Below, piece after piece: positions 23,574 through 31,899 of a DNA stretch of 46,267 bases. This DNA comes from Bacteroidales bacterium (lineage in GTDB: Bacteria > Bacteroidota > Bacteroidia > Bacteroidales > WCHB1-69). A program made the translations under genes and the position numbers. Below the pieces are notes generated by a model. It saw only the letters and a list, made by a program, of their open reading frames with translations. It searched no databases and had not been told where the DNA came from. The stretch covers positions 1 to 46,267 of the forward strand of contig JAFYNM010000007.1 of NCBI GenBank assembly GCA_017549765.1, given 5' to 3'. How positions within the stretch are numbered: position 1 is the stretch's first letter; every line of letters starts with the position of its first letter.

Positions 23574-26500
23574 CTATCTTTTCACAAAGCTCTTCGTCAC
23601 CACGCCACCGTCTGTCGTGACACGCACATAGTACATGCCGTCGGCGAGACTGCTGACGTTGATAGTGGCACGGTTCTGTAGAGACGTTCCATGGAACGTC
23701 TCTACGACCTGACCATAGACGTTGTACACCTCCACACCCGTGATCAGGATATTGGCATCGCTGACCTCCACTGAAATCATCTCCGTGGCAGGGTTCGGAT
23801 AGAGATTGACAGACTTCTCCAGATAACCCACGATACCCACATCGTCCGTGTGCCAGGTCACCGTGTTGGACTCGTCACTCGTCAGACCGTTGGTGCAGTG
23901 TGCCACCACGTTGGCCACATAGTCCACATTTGGCGTTAGATCGGTCAGCGTGTAGGTGGTGCTGGAGGCCGTGGCCGTGCTCCACGTGCTCTCCGTAGTC
24001 TGGCGATAGTTGACTTGCCATTCGGTAGCCGTGTTCGGTTCTTGCTGCCAGGTCAGCGTCACAGTGGTATGGTCCACACTGGCCGCCAGGTTGGTGGGCG
24101 TTTCGCATGTGGTTGTCAAGCCGCAATCAGGCGTGAAAGTGTAATTGGTGAAATAGCTCAGGTCTGTCTGCTGTTGTAACACTGTCCCGTCAGGACCCGA
24201 GAGGGTGAAACCGCACTCATCGTCAAAGTAGCCGCCATTGAAGACCAACGAGGTGGAGACCCCGTCGCAGAGCGAGAGCTGCACGGTAGCATAATACCCA
24301 ACACCTTCAATCGTGGCCACGGTGACACCACCTTGCACGACACTCATGCTACAATAGTCCCAGCTGTCATCATATTCGCCGGTGACATACAAGGTATAGA
24401 CACACTGCTCGTTCGTCTCGCACGCACTGGTGTTGAAAGAGGTCTCGCGCCAGTCGGAGACATCACCGCCACCGCAGTCGGCCTGCACCCTCAAATCGTA
24501 TGCGGTCGTGGTCGTCAGACCTGTGAGGTTGTAGGGATTGGTGGTCACAGGCACGGATGTCCAAGTGGCGCTGTTGGCGGGCTTGTATTCGATGTTCCAG
24601 TTTGTTTCCGTGCCAGCAGACACCCAACTCACTGTGGCGCTGGTAGTGCCGATATTGGAGACCGTGACAGATGTCGGGGCCGGACAGGTGGGCGGCACGC
24701 AATGGGCCGTGAACGTGGTGAGTGTTCCGCCATTCGGATTACTGGCCGTGAAGATCGTCTCGCCGAAGGGGTTGACAACCACAAAGCTGCATTCATCATC
24801 GAAGTCTCCGGATGTCCACATTAAGGTAATGGAAAGGTTGTCGCACAACGGAACTTGGAATAACGAGCCATATTCATCATCCGGAACAGTCAGGGTGGCG
24901 ATCGTCATGCCACCTTGCTGGACAATCAGGTAAGCGTCATTCCAGCCGTCACCAAAATCATCGGTGAGGTTGAACGTGTAAGCACACTGGTCTGTCAGAG
25001 GACAGCCGGCCGTCATAAAGGAGGTCTCGCGCCAGTCGGAGACATCCCCGCCGCAGTCGGCCTGCACGCGCACGTCGTAGTTGGTCAGGGACGTCAGACC
25101 CGTCAGCGTGTAGGGGTTGGTAGTCACCGGCTCCGTCATCCATGTGGAGCTGTTGGCAGGCTTGTACTCGATGTTCCAGGCCGTTTCAGAGCCCGTGGAT
25201 ACCCAGCTGATGGTTGCGGAGACATCCTCGATATTCGTGACAGTGACGCTGGAGGGTCTCGGACAACTCGGGGGCGTACAGGAGGGCGTGAACGTGGTGA
25301 GCGTGCCCGCAGACGGATCCGATGCGGTGAAGATGACCTCGCCGAAAGGATTCACCACCACAAAGCTGCATTCGTCATCAAAGTTACCAGAGACCCAGAC
25401 CAATGTGACAGGAATACTGTCGCACAAAGGAACTTGATAGGTGGCACTGGCACTGGAGCTGTTGGAAATCGTCAGCGTGCTCACCGTTTGTCCTCCCTGC
25501 TGCACACGCAACGAAGCACTGTTCCAGCCGTCTCCGTAATCATCGGTAAGGTTGAAAGTATAGAGGCACTGATCGGCAGTGTCGCAGGTGACCGTGGCGA
25601 AAGAGACATTGGAGGTGTAGTTGCTTATCTCCGAACCGCAATCTGCCGCCACACGCACCTGATAGGAAGTCGCCGCGTTCAAAGAGGTAAGCAGGTGGGG
25701 ATTGGTGTTGGCATATTCTGTCTGCCAGACGTTGCTGCCATTTTCGCGATACTCTACCACCCAGGCGGTCTCGGTGCCTTGCGACTGCCAAGAGACGGAA
25801 GCGCTGGTGGTAGTGATATTGCTGACAGTCACATTGGAAACCATCTGGCAATTGGTGAGATAGTTAAGCACAACATCATCCACAAGACCCCGGTTGTTGC
25901 CGGAAGACGGCTTCGGAGCCTTGAACGCGATACGGTTGCCCGTACCTGAATAGTTGCTGAACGAAACTTCGTGATAGGCGTATGTAGTACTGGTAGTCGT
26001 GAATGTGTCAATGGGGGTGAACGTGGCGGGATTCATATTCTCCATTACTCCCACAATCAAGGTGAAGGTGACGTTGGTACCTTGGCGGCGCATGTAGAAC
26101 CCTAACGACAAATCCTGTATGCTGACCGCATTGACATCCACAATGGGCAACAGCGCATACTGGTCCGCATAACCACTTCCGGAGCCCAGGTAGAAACGCA
26201 TGCTGTAATCCCCACTGTTTGCCAAGGAGGTACCGTAATGGACGTATGGACAAGCTGAATAGGAGGTTCCTGTATTCAAAGCATCCCAGCAGTTGGGCAG
26301 ATTGCTGGCACCCGCCCCGTTGCTGGGATTGGTGGTGTGGGTGTAACCGTCAAAGTCCTCTATGATGGGCAACACCGTCACCGGTGCGCATTGGGTGCTG
26401 AACGACGCTGACGTATAGTTACTCGTGTCATCCACACAGTCGTTGGCCACCCGCACCGTGTAGGTGGTCGAATGGTCCAGACCCAATATCGTGTAGAAGG

Positions 26501-27269
26501 TGTCCGTAGTGGTATAGGTCAGCACATAGGGGCTGTCCCAACTCTCCGCCGCCTCTTTCACCTCCACGATATAGGTGTGGGGATTGAAAGGCGTGTTCCA
26601 GGAGACGGTGGCCTCATCGGTAGTGATGCCCGTTACCTGGATGTTGCTCACCGCACCGCAGTAAGTGGAATCCGGCGTGATGGTCAGCTTCATGTTCGGA
26701 CGATAGTATTTTCTGGAGCCCGTGATGGTGGAGGAGTATTGCGCGTAAGACGGATCATCATCCATATACCGGCACAACGAGCTGTAGTTGCTGGTGGAGT
26801 GATAATAGTAGGTGGCATCATCGCTGTAGTCAGACGCATGCTTGGCGAATACGACCACCAGGTTGCTGCTTCCGTCATACATGAACGGGGTCTGCAGCGT
26901 GTAGTTCTCCCAGCCATTGCTACCGCCAAGCGGCACATTGGTGCCCGAATAGACGAGTGTGAGGTTGCTCAACGGTGTCCAGTCGGTGGTGGAACTGTAG
27001 GCGTTGGTGCTCCGCGTACCCAAGTATATATAGACATTGTCGGCCATCAAGGCAGGACCGCTACCCGACTGCAATGCAACCGAAGAGATGAGTCCCTGCA
27101 TGCCGATTTCGGTAGGCAGACAGATGCTCTCCCACCAAGAATCCTCGTAATAAGGATAAAAAGCGTACTCTTCACTCGACGAGGTGCCCGTGCCGATGAT
27201 GACCTCCTGGGCCCTCATCCCCATTAACGCACATGCGATGAACAGCATAAAAAACAGTGTCTTTTTCAT
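23574..27269 (-). CDS. Large fibronectin type III protein with type IX secretion (type A) sorting domain
   Basis: A 1231-residue secreted surface protein. Signal peptide at about 1-20 (FFMLFIACALMGMRAQ). An N-terminal beta domain is followed by alternating modules: fibronectin type III units (SATVSWVSxGTETxWNIEYKPANSxTW, LTGLTxxTxYDxRVQADCGG) and three copies of a Cys-bounded domain (DQCxYTFNLTDDxGDGWN ... FDDECSFVVVNPFGExIFTA). A jelly-roll-like unit with LVDDVVLNYL near 455-470 is adhesin- or MAM-like. The last 80 residues (NLYPNPATEMISVEV ... MYYVRVTTDGGVVTKSFVKR) are the T9SS type A sorting signal. A perfect 28-bp palindrome inside the gene encodes part of this sorting domain. Likely an adhesin; no protease or glycosidase motif is seen. 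Own promoter and terminator. Confidence 0.9.
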   Translation of the reverse strand: MKKTLFFMLFIACALMGMRAQEVIIGTGTSSSEEYAFYPYYEDSWWESICLPTEIGMQGLISSVALQSGSGPALMADNVYIYLGTRSTNAYSSTTDWTPLSNLTLVYSGTNVPLGGSNGWENYTLQTPFMYDGSSNLVVVFAKHASDYSDDATYYYHSTSNYSSLCRYMDDDPSYAQYSSTITGSRKYYRPNMKLTITPDSTYCGAVSNIQVTGITTDEATVSWNTPFNPHTYIVEVKEAAESWDSPYVLTYTTTDTFYTILGLDHSTTYTVRVANDCVDDTSNYTSASFSTQCAPVTVLPIIEDFDGYTHTTNPSNGAGASNLPNCWDALNTGTSYSACPYVHYGTSLANSGDYSMRFYLGSGSGYADQYALLPIVDVNAVSIQDLSLGFYMRRQGTNVTFTLIVGVMENMNPATFTPIDTFTTTSTTYAYHEVSFSNYSGTGNRIAFKAPKPSSGNNRGLVDDVVLNYLTNCQMVSNVTVSNITTTSASVSWQSQGTETAWVVEYRENGSNVWQTEYANTNPHLLTSLNAATSYQVRVAADCGSEISNYTSNVSFATVTCDTADQCLYTFNLTDDYGDGWNSASLRVQQGGQTVSTLTISNSSSASATYQVPLCDSIPVTLVWVSGNFDDECSFVVVNPFGEVIFTASDPSAGTLTTFTPSCTPPSCPRPSSVTVTNIEDVSATISWVSTGSETAWNIEYKPANSSTWMTEPVTTNPYTLTGLTSLTNYDVRVQADCGGDVSDWRETSFMTAGCPLTDQCAYTFNLTDDFGDGWNDAYLIVQQGGMTIATLTVPDDEYGSLFQVPLCDNLSITLMWTSGDFDDECSFVVVNPFGETIFTASNPNGGTLTTFTAHCVPPTCPAPTSVTVSNIGTTSATVSWVSAGTETNWNIEYKPANSATWTSVPVTTNPYNLTGLTTTTAYDLRVQADCGGGDVSDWRETSFNTSACETNEQCVYTLYVTGEYDDSWDYCSMSVVQGGVTVATIEGVGYYATVQLSLCDGVSTSLVFNGGYFDDECGFTLSGPDGTVLQQQTDLSYFTNYTFTPDCGLTTTCETPTNLAASVDHTTVTLTWQQEPNTATEWQVNYRQTTESTWSTATASSTTYTLTDLTPNVDYVANVVAHCTNGLTSDESNTVTWHTDDVGIVGYLEKSVNLYPNPATEMISVEVSDANILITGVEVYNVYGQVVETFHGTSLQNRATINVSSLADGMYYVRVTTDGGVVTKSFVKR
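23678..23705. repeat. Perfect 28-bp palindrome inside the coding sequence
   Basis: The half-site is GTAGAGACGTTCCA, followed exactly by its reverse complement. It starts on a codon boundary at residue 1189 and encodes VETFHGTSL plus one base of the next codon. It is the GTAGAGAC...GTCTCTAC family also present at 8442-8463. Confidence 0.85.
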
Positions 27270-27319
27270 AATTTTATTGTTTTGAATGGTGATACATTTA
27301 ATCCAATATTAACAAACCA

Positions 27320-27350
27320 CAAAAATAACTTTTTTTTGATATTTTGCAAA
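27320..27350 (-). promoter_or_regulatory. Promoter of the FN3/T9SS gene
   Basis: Minus strand: TTTG at 27347-27350, 19 bases, TATTTTTG at 27320-27327; both boxes perfect. Predicted leader about 45 bases. The TTTG overlaps the T-run of the gcvP terminator. Confidence 0.75.
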
Positions 27351-27388
27351 AAAAAGGTCTCCCAAAACACATCGCTTCGGGAGACCTT
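27347..27388 (-). terminator. Rho-independent terminator of gcvP
   Basis: Minus strand: AAGGTCTCCC (27379-27388) pairs perfectly with GGGAGACCTT (27354-27363), followed by a run of eight or nine T's. It begins 21 bases beyond the gcvP stop codon. Confidence 0.85.
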
Positions 27389-27409
27389 ATTCTGATTCTC
27401 TGATCTGTT

Positions 27410-30265
27410 CTACTTGTCGAGCACGCAGACCAGATTTCTGTCGCCGTAGGCATCGTCGATCTTGCCCACGGTAGGCCAGTACTTCTCGGTATGAGGCATC
27501 GGGAAGGCAGCCTGCTGACGGGTGTAGGGTCTGTCCCAAGTGTCGGCGCAGACCACGTTCATGGTGTGCGGGGCGTTCTTGATGACGTTGTTGACTCTGT
27601 CGGCCTTACCCTCTTCGATGTCGCGGATCTCCTGACGGATGGCGATCATGGCGTCGCAGAAGCGATCCAGCTCGCTCAGCGGCTCGCTCTCGGTGGGCTC
27701 CACCATCAAGGTGCCGTGCACCGGGAAGGCCACGGTGGGAGCGTGGAAGCCATAGTCCATGAGACGTTTGGCGATGTCGCCCACCTGCACGCCGGCGTTC
27801 TTGTCGAACTCGTTGCAGTCGAGGATCATCTCGTGGGCGCACATGCCGTTGGTGCCGGTGTAGAGGATCTTATAGTGCTTCTCCAGACGGGCGCGCATGT
27901 AGTTGGCATTCAAGATGGCGCAGCGGGTCACGTCGGCGAGACCTTCGCCGCCCAGCATCTGCAGATAGCCGTAGGTGATGGGGATCAGATAGGCGCTGCC
28001 GTAAGGTGCGGAAGCCACCTGACTGCCGTGCTCGCCACCCACCTTCACCATTACATGGTTCGGCAGGAAATCTACCAAGTGCTCAGCCACTCCGATCGGG
28101 CCCACGCCAGGACCGCCACCGCCGTGAGGCATGGCAAAGGTCTTGTGCAGGTTGAGGTGGCATACATCGGCGCCCATGGTGCCCGGGGAGGTCAAGCCGA
28201 CCTGGGCGTTCATGTTGGCACCGTCCATATAGACGAGGCCGCCGTTGTCGTGGACGATCTTGATGATGTCCAGGATGGCCTCCTCAAAGACACCGTGCGT
28301 GGACGGATAGGTGATCATGAGGCAGGACAAGTTGTCCTTGTACTGCTCGGCCTTGGCGCGGAGGTCCTCCACATCCACCTCGCCGTGCTCCGTGGACTTC
28401 ACGACCACGATCTTGTTGCCGGCCTTGGCGGAAGAGGCGGGGTTGGTGCCGTGCGCGGAGGCAGGGATCAAGCATACGTTGCGGTGACCCTCGCCACGGC
28501 TGATATGGTAGTTGCGGATGACGGTCATGCCGGCATACTCGCCCGCAGCACCGGAGTTGGGCTGCAACGAGATGGCCTTGAAGCCCGTGATCTTGCAGAG
28601 CCACTCGCAGACAGACTTGAGCATCTCCTGGAAGCCCTCGGCCTGGTCGGCGGGAGCGTATGGATGGATGTTGCAGGTCTCGGCCCAGCTCAGCGGCAGC
28701 ATCTCGGCGGCGGCGTTGAGCTTCATGGTGCAGGAGCCCAGCGGGATCATGGCACGGTTCAGGGAGAGGTCTTTCACCTCCAACAGCTTCATATAGCGCA
28801 TCATCTCCGTCTCGGAATGATATTTGTGGAAGATGCCCTGCTGCAAGAAGGCAGACTGACGGGTCAGGTTCTTCGGGATGTTTAGGGAAGGAGTGCCGTT
28901 GCACTGGCACACATACGGGGTGAACGGCTTGTTGGCTGCCGTCGCCAGAATCTCCAGCATCAGGTTGACATCCATCAGCGTGACGGTCTCGTCCAAGGCG
29001 ATGGTGAAGCACTCGTCGCACCAGTAGCGGAAGTTGACCTTCTTGGCCAGGGCCACCTTCTCCACATCCTTGGTGTTCATGCCATCGGGCACCTGGAAGC
29101 AGAGGGTGTCGAAGAAGTCTTTGTTATGTTGCTTGTAGCCATATTTCTGGGCTTCGTTGGCAAGCACGCCGGCCAGGGTGTTGATCTTGAGGGCCTTGTT
29201 GCGCAGTCCTTCGGGGCCGTGCCACATGGCATAGAAGCCGGCCATGATGGCGGTCAGGGCGCTGGCGGTGCAGATATTGGAGGTAGCACGATCGCGCTTG
29301 ATGTGCTGCTCGCGGGTCTGCAGGGCCATACGCACGGCGCGGTTGCCCTGTGCGTCCACGGTCACACCGATGATACGGCCCGGCGTCTGGCGCAGGTACT
29401 CCTCACGGCAGGCGAAGAAGCCGGCGGCAGGACTGCCGTAGCCCATCGGCAAGCCGAAGCGTTGCGTGGAGCCCGTGACACAGTCGGCACCCCACTCGCC
29501 CGGAGGCGTGAGCAACGTCAAAGCCAGGAGGTCGGTGGCTACACCCACGAAGATGCCGAGGGCGTGCGCCTTGTCCACAAAAGCACGGAAGTCATGGATG
29601 GCACCATGCTGGTTGGGATACTGGATCATCGCACCGAAGAAGGTGTTGTCGAGCTCTATCTGGTCGGCCTTGCCGATGACCAGCTCGATGCCCTGCGGGG
29701 CGGCGTTGGTCTTCATCACACCGATGCAGTGCTGGAACACATCCTCGGAGACGAAATACTTGCAGACGTTGTTCTTCTGCTGGTCGCGGCTGCGCAGACG
29801 GTAGAACATGAGCATCATCTCACCGGCGGCGGTGGCGTCGTCCAGCATGGAGGCGTTGGCCAACGGCATGGCGGTCAGACTGCTCACCATGGTCTGGTAG
29901 TTCAACAAAGCCTCGATACGGCCTTGGGAGATCTCTGCCTGGTACGGTGTGTAGGCGGTGTACCAGCCCGGGTTCTCGAAAATGTTGCGCAGGATCACAG
30001 CCGGCGTGAAGGTGTTGTAATGACCCATGCCGATGTAGGACTTATAGACCTTGTTCTTGGCCATCAGGCTGTGAATCTTCATCATGTATTCACCCTCGGT
30101 CAGACCCTCGGGAAGGTCCAACGGCTTCGGCAGACGGATGGCTGCCGGGATGGTTTTCTCAATCAGTTCATCCATGGTGCTCACACCGATGGTCTTCAGC
30201 ATCTGCTGTTGCTCGTCCTTGCTCGGTCCATTATGGCGAGTGACGAATTCATCTTTTATTATCAT
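27410..30265 (-). CDS. gcvP: Glycine dehydrogenase (aminomethyl-transferring), glycine cleavage P protein
   Basis: A 951-residue full-length, single-chain P protein that decarboxylates glycine with pyridoxal phosphate and passes the aminomethyl group to the lipoyl H protein. Start FVTRHNGPSKDEQQQMLKTIG is typical. Conserved strings include YTPYQAEISQGRIEALLNYQT, the SSAKAGNKIVVVKS region and HLNLHKTFAMPHGGGGPG, in which Lys708 is the PLP-binding lysine. Both halves of the tandem aminotransferase-like fold are present and uninterrupted. gcvT and gcvH are not in the window. No glycine riboswitch is possible: only about 65 bases separate it from rfbB. It ends at a strong terminator. Confidence 0.97.
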   Translation of the reverse strand: MIIKDEFVTRHNGPSKDEQQQMLKTIGVSTMDELIEKTIPAAIRLPKPLDLPEGLTEGEYMMKIHSLMAKNKVYKSYIGMGHYNTFTPAVILRNIFENPGWYTAYTPYQAEISQGRIEALLNYQTMVSSLTAMPLANASMLDDATAAGEMMLMFYRLRSRDQQKNNVCKYFVSEDVFQHCIGVMKTNAAPQGIELVIGKADQIELDNTFFGAMIQYPNQHGAIHDFRAFVDKAHALGIFVGVATDLLALTLLTPPGEWGADCVTGSTQRFGLPMGYGSPAAGFFACREEYLRQTPGRIIGVTVDAQGNRAVRMALQTREQHIKRDRATSNICTASALTAIMAGFYAMWHGPEGLRNKALKINTLAGVLANEAQKYGYKQHNKDFFDTLCFQVPDGMNTKDVEKVALAKKVNFRYWCDECFTIALDETVTLMDVNLMLEILATAANKPFTPYVCQCNGTPSLNIPKNLTRQSAFLQQGIFHKYHSETEMMRYMKLLEVKDLSLNRAMIPLGSCTMKLNAAAEMLPLSWAETCNIHPYAPADQAEGFQEMLKSVCEWLCKITGFKAISLQPNSGAAGEYAGMTVIRNYHISRGEGHRNVCLIPASAHGTNPASSAKAGNKIVVVKSTEHGEVDVEDLRAKAEQYKDNLSCLMITYPSTHGVFEEAILDIIKIVHDNGGLVYMDGANMNAQVGLTSPGTMGADVCHLNLHKTFAMPHGGGGPGVGPIGVAEHLVDFLPNHVMVKVGGEHGSQVASAPYGSAYLIPITYGYLQMLGGEGLADVTRCAILNANYMRARLEKHYKILYTGTNGMCAHEMILDCNEFDKNAGVQVGDIAKRLMDYGFHAPTVAFPVHGTLMVEPTESEPLSELDRFCDAMIAIRQEIRDIEEGKADRVNNVIKNAPHTMNVVCADTWDRPYTRQQAAFPMPHTEKYWPTVGKIDDAYGDRNLVCVLDK

Positions 30266-30316
30266 CTTGATTATGAGTTTATTAATTGTTAATATCTATT
30301 TCTCAAATAGGAGGGG

Positions 30317-30324
30317 CAAATATA
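30317..30324 (-). promoter_or_regulatory. -7 element of gcvP
   Basis: Minus strand TATATTTG, 51 bases before the gcvP ATG and only six bases from the rfbB stop codon. No clear -33 box, since the region lies within the rfbB coding end. Confidence 0.45.
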
Positions 30325-30330
30325 AAAAAT

Positions 30331-31383
30331 CTATCGGTTCCCGTACATCTTCTGGTAATACTCCTCGTACTCGCCGGAGGTGACGTGGTTGAACCACTCC
30401 TCATTGTGGAGATACCAGTCCACGGTCTTCTCGAAGCCCTCGTCGAAGCGCACCTTGGGTTCCCAGCCCAGTTCCTCGCGGATCTTGGAGGCGTCGATGG
30501 CGTAGCGCAGGTCGTGGCCCGCGCGGTCGGTGACGTAGGTAATCAGGCTGAGGGACGTGCCCGCGGGGCGGCCCAGCTTGCGGTCCATGATCTCGATCAG
30601 CTTCTTGATGAGGTCGATGTTGCGCCACTCGTTGTTGCCGCCGATGTTGTAGGTGCTGCCCGGCTGTGCCTGGTGGAAGATCAGGTCGATGGCCTCCACG
30701 TGGTCCTCCACATAGAGCCAGTCGCGCACATTGAGGCCCTGGCCATAGACCGGCAGGGGCTTGTTGTGCTTGATATTGTTGATGAACAGGGGGATCAGCT
30801 TCTCGGGGAACTGGTTGGGACCGTAGTTGTTGGAGCAGTTGGAGATGACCGTCGGCATGCCGTAGGTGTCGTGGTAGGCGCGCACGAAGTGGTCGGCGGA
30901 CGCCTTGGCGGCGGAGTACGGGCTATGGGGGTTGTAGGGGGTCGTCTCGCTGAAGAGGCCCGTGTCGCCCAGGGCACCATAGACCTCATCGGTGGAGATC
31001 TGGTAGAACTTCTTGCCCTCGTAGTGGCCGTGCCATATCGTCTTGGCGGCGTGCAGCAGGTGCACCGTGCCCAGGACGTTGGTATGGATGAACTGCAGCG
31101 GGTTGGTGATAGAGCGGTCCACATGCGACTCGGCGGCGAGGTGGATGACGCCGTCGAACTGTTCGCGCTGGAACAGATCCATGATAAAATCGGCGTCCTC
31201 GATGTCGGCCTTGATGAAGTGGTAGTTGGGTTTCTGATCCACGTCCGTCAGGTTCTCGAGGTTGCCGGCGTAGGTCAGCTTGTCGAGGTTATAGATTTCG
31301 TATTGGGGATACTTGTTGACAAAATGTCTGACCACATGGGATCCGATGAATCCGGCACCGCCGGTGATGAGTATTTTTTTCAT
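30331..31383 (-). CDS. rfbB: dTDP-glucose 4,6-dehydratase
   Basis: A 350-residue short-chain dehydrogenase of the extended type that converts dTDP-glucose to dTDP-4-keto-6-deoxyglucose, the second step toward dTDP-rhamnose and related surface sugars. The NAD site GGAGFIG is at residues 8-14; the active-site triad TDE is at 131-133; the YxxxK pair is Tyr156 and Lys160 in YSAAKAS. HLAAESHVDRSI and NNYGPNQFPEKLIPL are diagnostic of RmlB/RfbB rather than of UDP-glucose epimerases. rmlA, rmlC and rmlD are absent here, so it is an isolated pathway gene. A TATCTTTG box lies 36 bases upstream. Confidence 0.96.
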   Translation of the reverse strand: MKKILITGGAGFIGSHVVRHFVNKYPQYEIYNLDKLTYAGNLENLTDVDQKPNYHFIKADIEDADFIMDLFQREQFDGVIHLAAESHVDRSITNPLQFIHTNVLGTVHLLHAAKTIWHGHYEGKKFYQISTDEVYGALGDTGLFSETTPYNPHSPYSAAKASADHFVRAYHDTYGMPTVISNCSNNYGPNQFPEKLIPLFINNIKHNKPLPVYGQGLNVRDWLYVEDHVEAIDLIFHQAQPGSTYNIGGNNEWRNIDLIKKLIEIMDRKLGRPAGTSLSLITYVTDRAGHDLRYAIDASKIREELGWEPKVRFDEGFEKTVDWYLHNEEWFNHVTSGEYEEYYQKMYGNR

Positions 31384-31419
31384 AGGGGCTATATCATTTA
31401 ATCATTCCGATACGAGCGG

Positions 31420-31427
31420 CAAAGATA
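31420..31427 (-). promoter_or_regulatory. -7 element of rfbB
   Basis: Minus strand TATCTTTG, 36 bases before the ATG. No good TTTG at -33. Confidence 0.5.
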
Positions 31428-31457
31428 CGTTTTTTTTGATTGTGATGGAAAGGAGGA

Positions 31458-31511
31458 TTTCGCGGCGCGGGTGACACCTGCCATGATGCACGAACCGCGC
31501 CCGCCGCGAAA
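31458..31511 (+). repeat. GC-rich palindromic repeat, copy A
   Basis: TTTCGCGGCG (31458-31467) and CGCCGCGAAA (31502-31511) form perfect 10-bp arms around a core containing CCTGCCATGATGCACG. Related to copies B (31731-31780) and C (41963-42012, inverted). Confidence 0.75.
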
Positions 31512-31571
31512 GGGGAACAAGAGATAATAGATGATAGATAATAGTTAGAGGTGCCTCCTCATTTGTTCTTC

Positions 31572-31602
31572 ATTTTCAATTTTCAATTTATAATTTTCAA
31601 TT
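31572..31602 (+). repeat. ATTTTCAATTTTCAATT low-complexity tract
   Basis: Repeats of TTTTCAA/TTTATAA. A close relative lies at 42214-42245, so both ends of the defence island carry the tract together with the GC-rich palindrome. Confidence 0.6.
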
Positions 31603-31667
31603 GCCACCGGGCGGTGGGCGACGAAATGCGGAGGAGCTGCAGGCCGCAGGTCTGCGGGCGTTGGTAG

Positions 31668-31707
31668 CCCGGGGTGAAGGCGTGAGGTACGAGCACCTCA
31701 CCCCGGG
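31668..31707. repeat. Large GC-rich hairpin
   Basis: CCCGGGGTGA (31668-31677) is complementary to TCACCCCGGG (31698-31707). A competing inner stem GTGAGGT (31682-31688) / ACCTCAC (31695-31701) shares bases with it, so two alternative folds exist. It lies between palindrome copies A and B. Confidence 0.6.
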
Positions 31708-31730
31708 GATGGGCGTGTACGCGGGACAGG

Positions 31731-31780
31731 TCGCGGCGCGGGAGTCGCCTGCCACGATGCACGAGATGTGACGCCGCGAA
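31731..31780 (+). repeat. GC-rich palindromic repeat, copy B
   Basis: TCGCGGCG (31731-31738) and CGCCGCGA (31772-31779), with the core GCCTGCCACGATGCACGA. Same orientation as copy A. Confidence 0.7.
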
Positions 31781-31856
31781 AAGGGAGTGTGTGCCATCAT
31801 AAATATAATCATGAATGAAAAAGCTGCTCATGTGGTAGTTTTTTAAATAAAAAACG

Positions 31857-31864
31857 TATTTTTG
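31857..31864 (+). promoter_or_regulatory. -7 element of the HEPN-like gene
   Basis: TATTTTTG, 35 bases before the ATG at 31900; the -33 region is T-rich but lacks an exact TTTG. Confidence 0.5.
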
Positions 31865-31899
31865 TAGATTTTTTTGCGCAGTAATTGCAAGTGTGAATA

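Larger units (their letters stand above)
31384..31899. other. Intergenic mosaic of repeats at the left edge of the defence island
   Basis: No gene is recognised in these 516 bases. They hold the rfbB promoter, palindrome copies A and B, a TTTTCAA tract, a GC-rich hairpin and, at the end, the promoter box of the next gene. A 117-codon minus-strand frame crossing it merely reads through the repeats. Confidence 0.65.

Noticed and set aside
24915-25949. 344-codon frame opposite the FN3/T9SS gene
   Set aside because: Mirrors the repeated codons of the sense gene; its internal repeats follow the sense-strand domain repeats.
27491-28885. Long open frame of 464 codons on the strand opposite gcvP
   Set aside because: It is the antisense shadow of a GC-rich gene with strong codon bias. 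gcvP is complete and unmistakable, and the opposite frame has a low-complexity composition rich in His, Val and Gly.
30266-30330. Glycine riboswitch upstream of gcvP
   Set aside because: Only 65 bases lie between gcvP and rfbB, too short, and no aptamer-like motifs are visible.
30286-31401. 371-codon frame opposite rfbB
   Set aside because: Antisense to an intact, well-conserved rfbB; rich in Val, Gly and His with no motif.
31384-31899. CRISPR array or attachment site in the repeat-rich junction
   Set aside because: The repeats are palindromic, few and unevenly spaced, without spacers of equal length. No tRNA gene or integrase is near.
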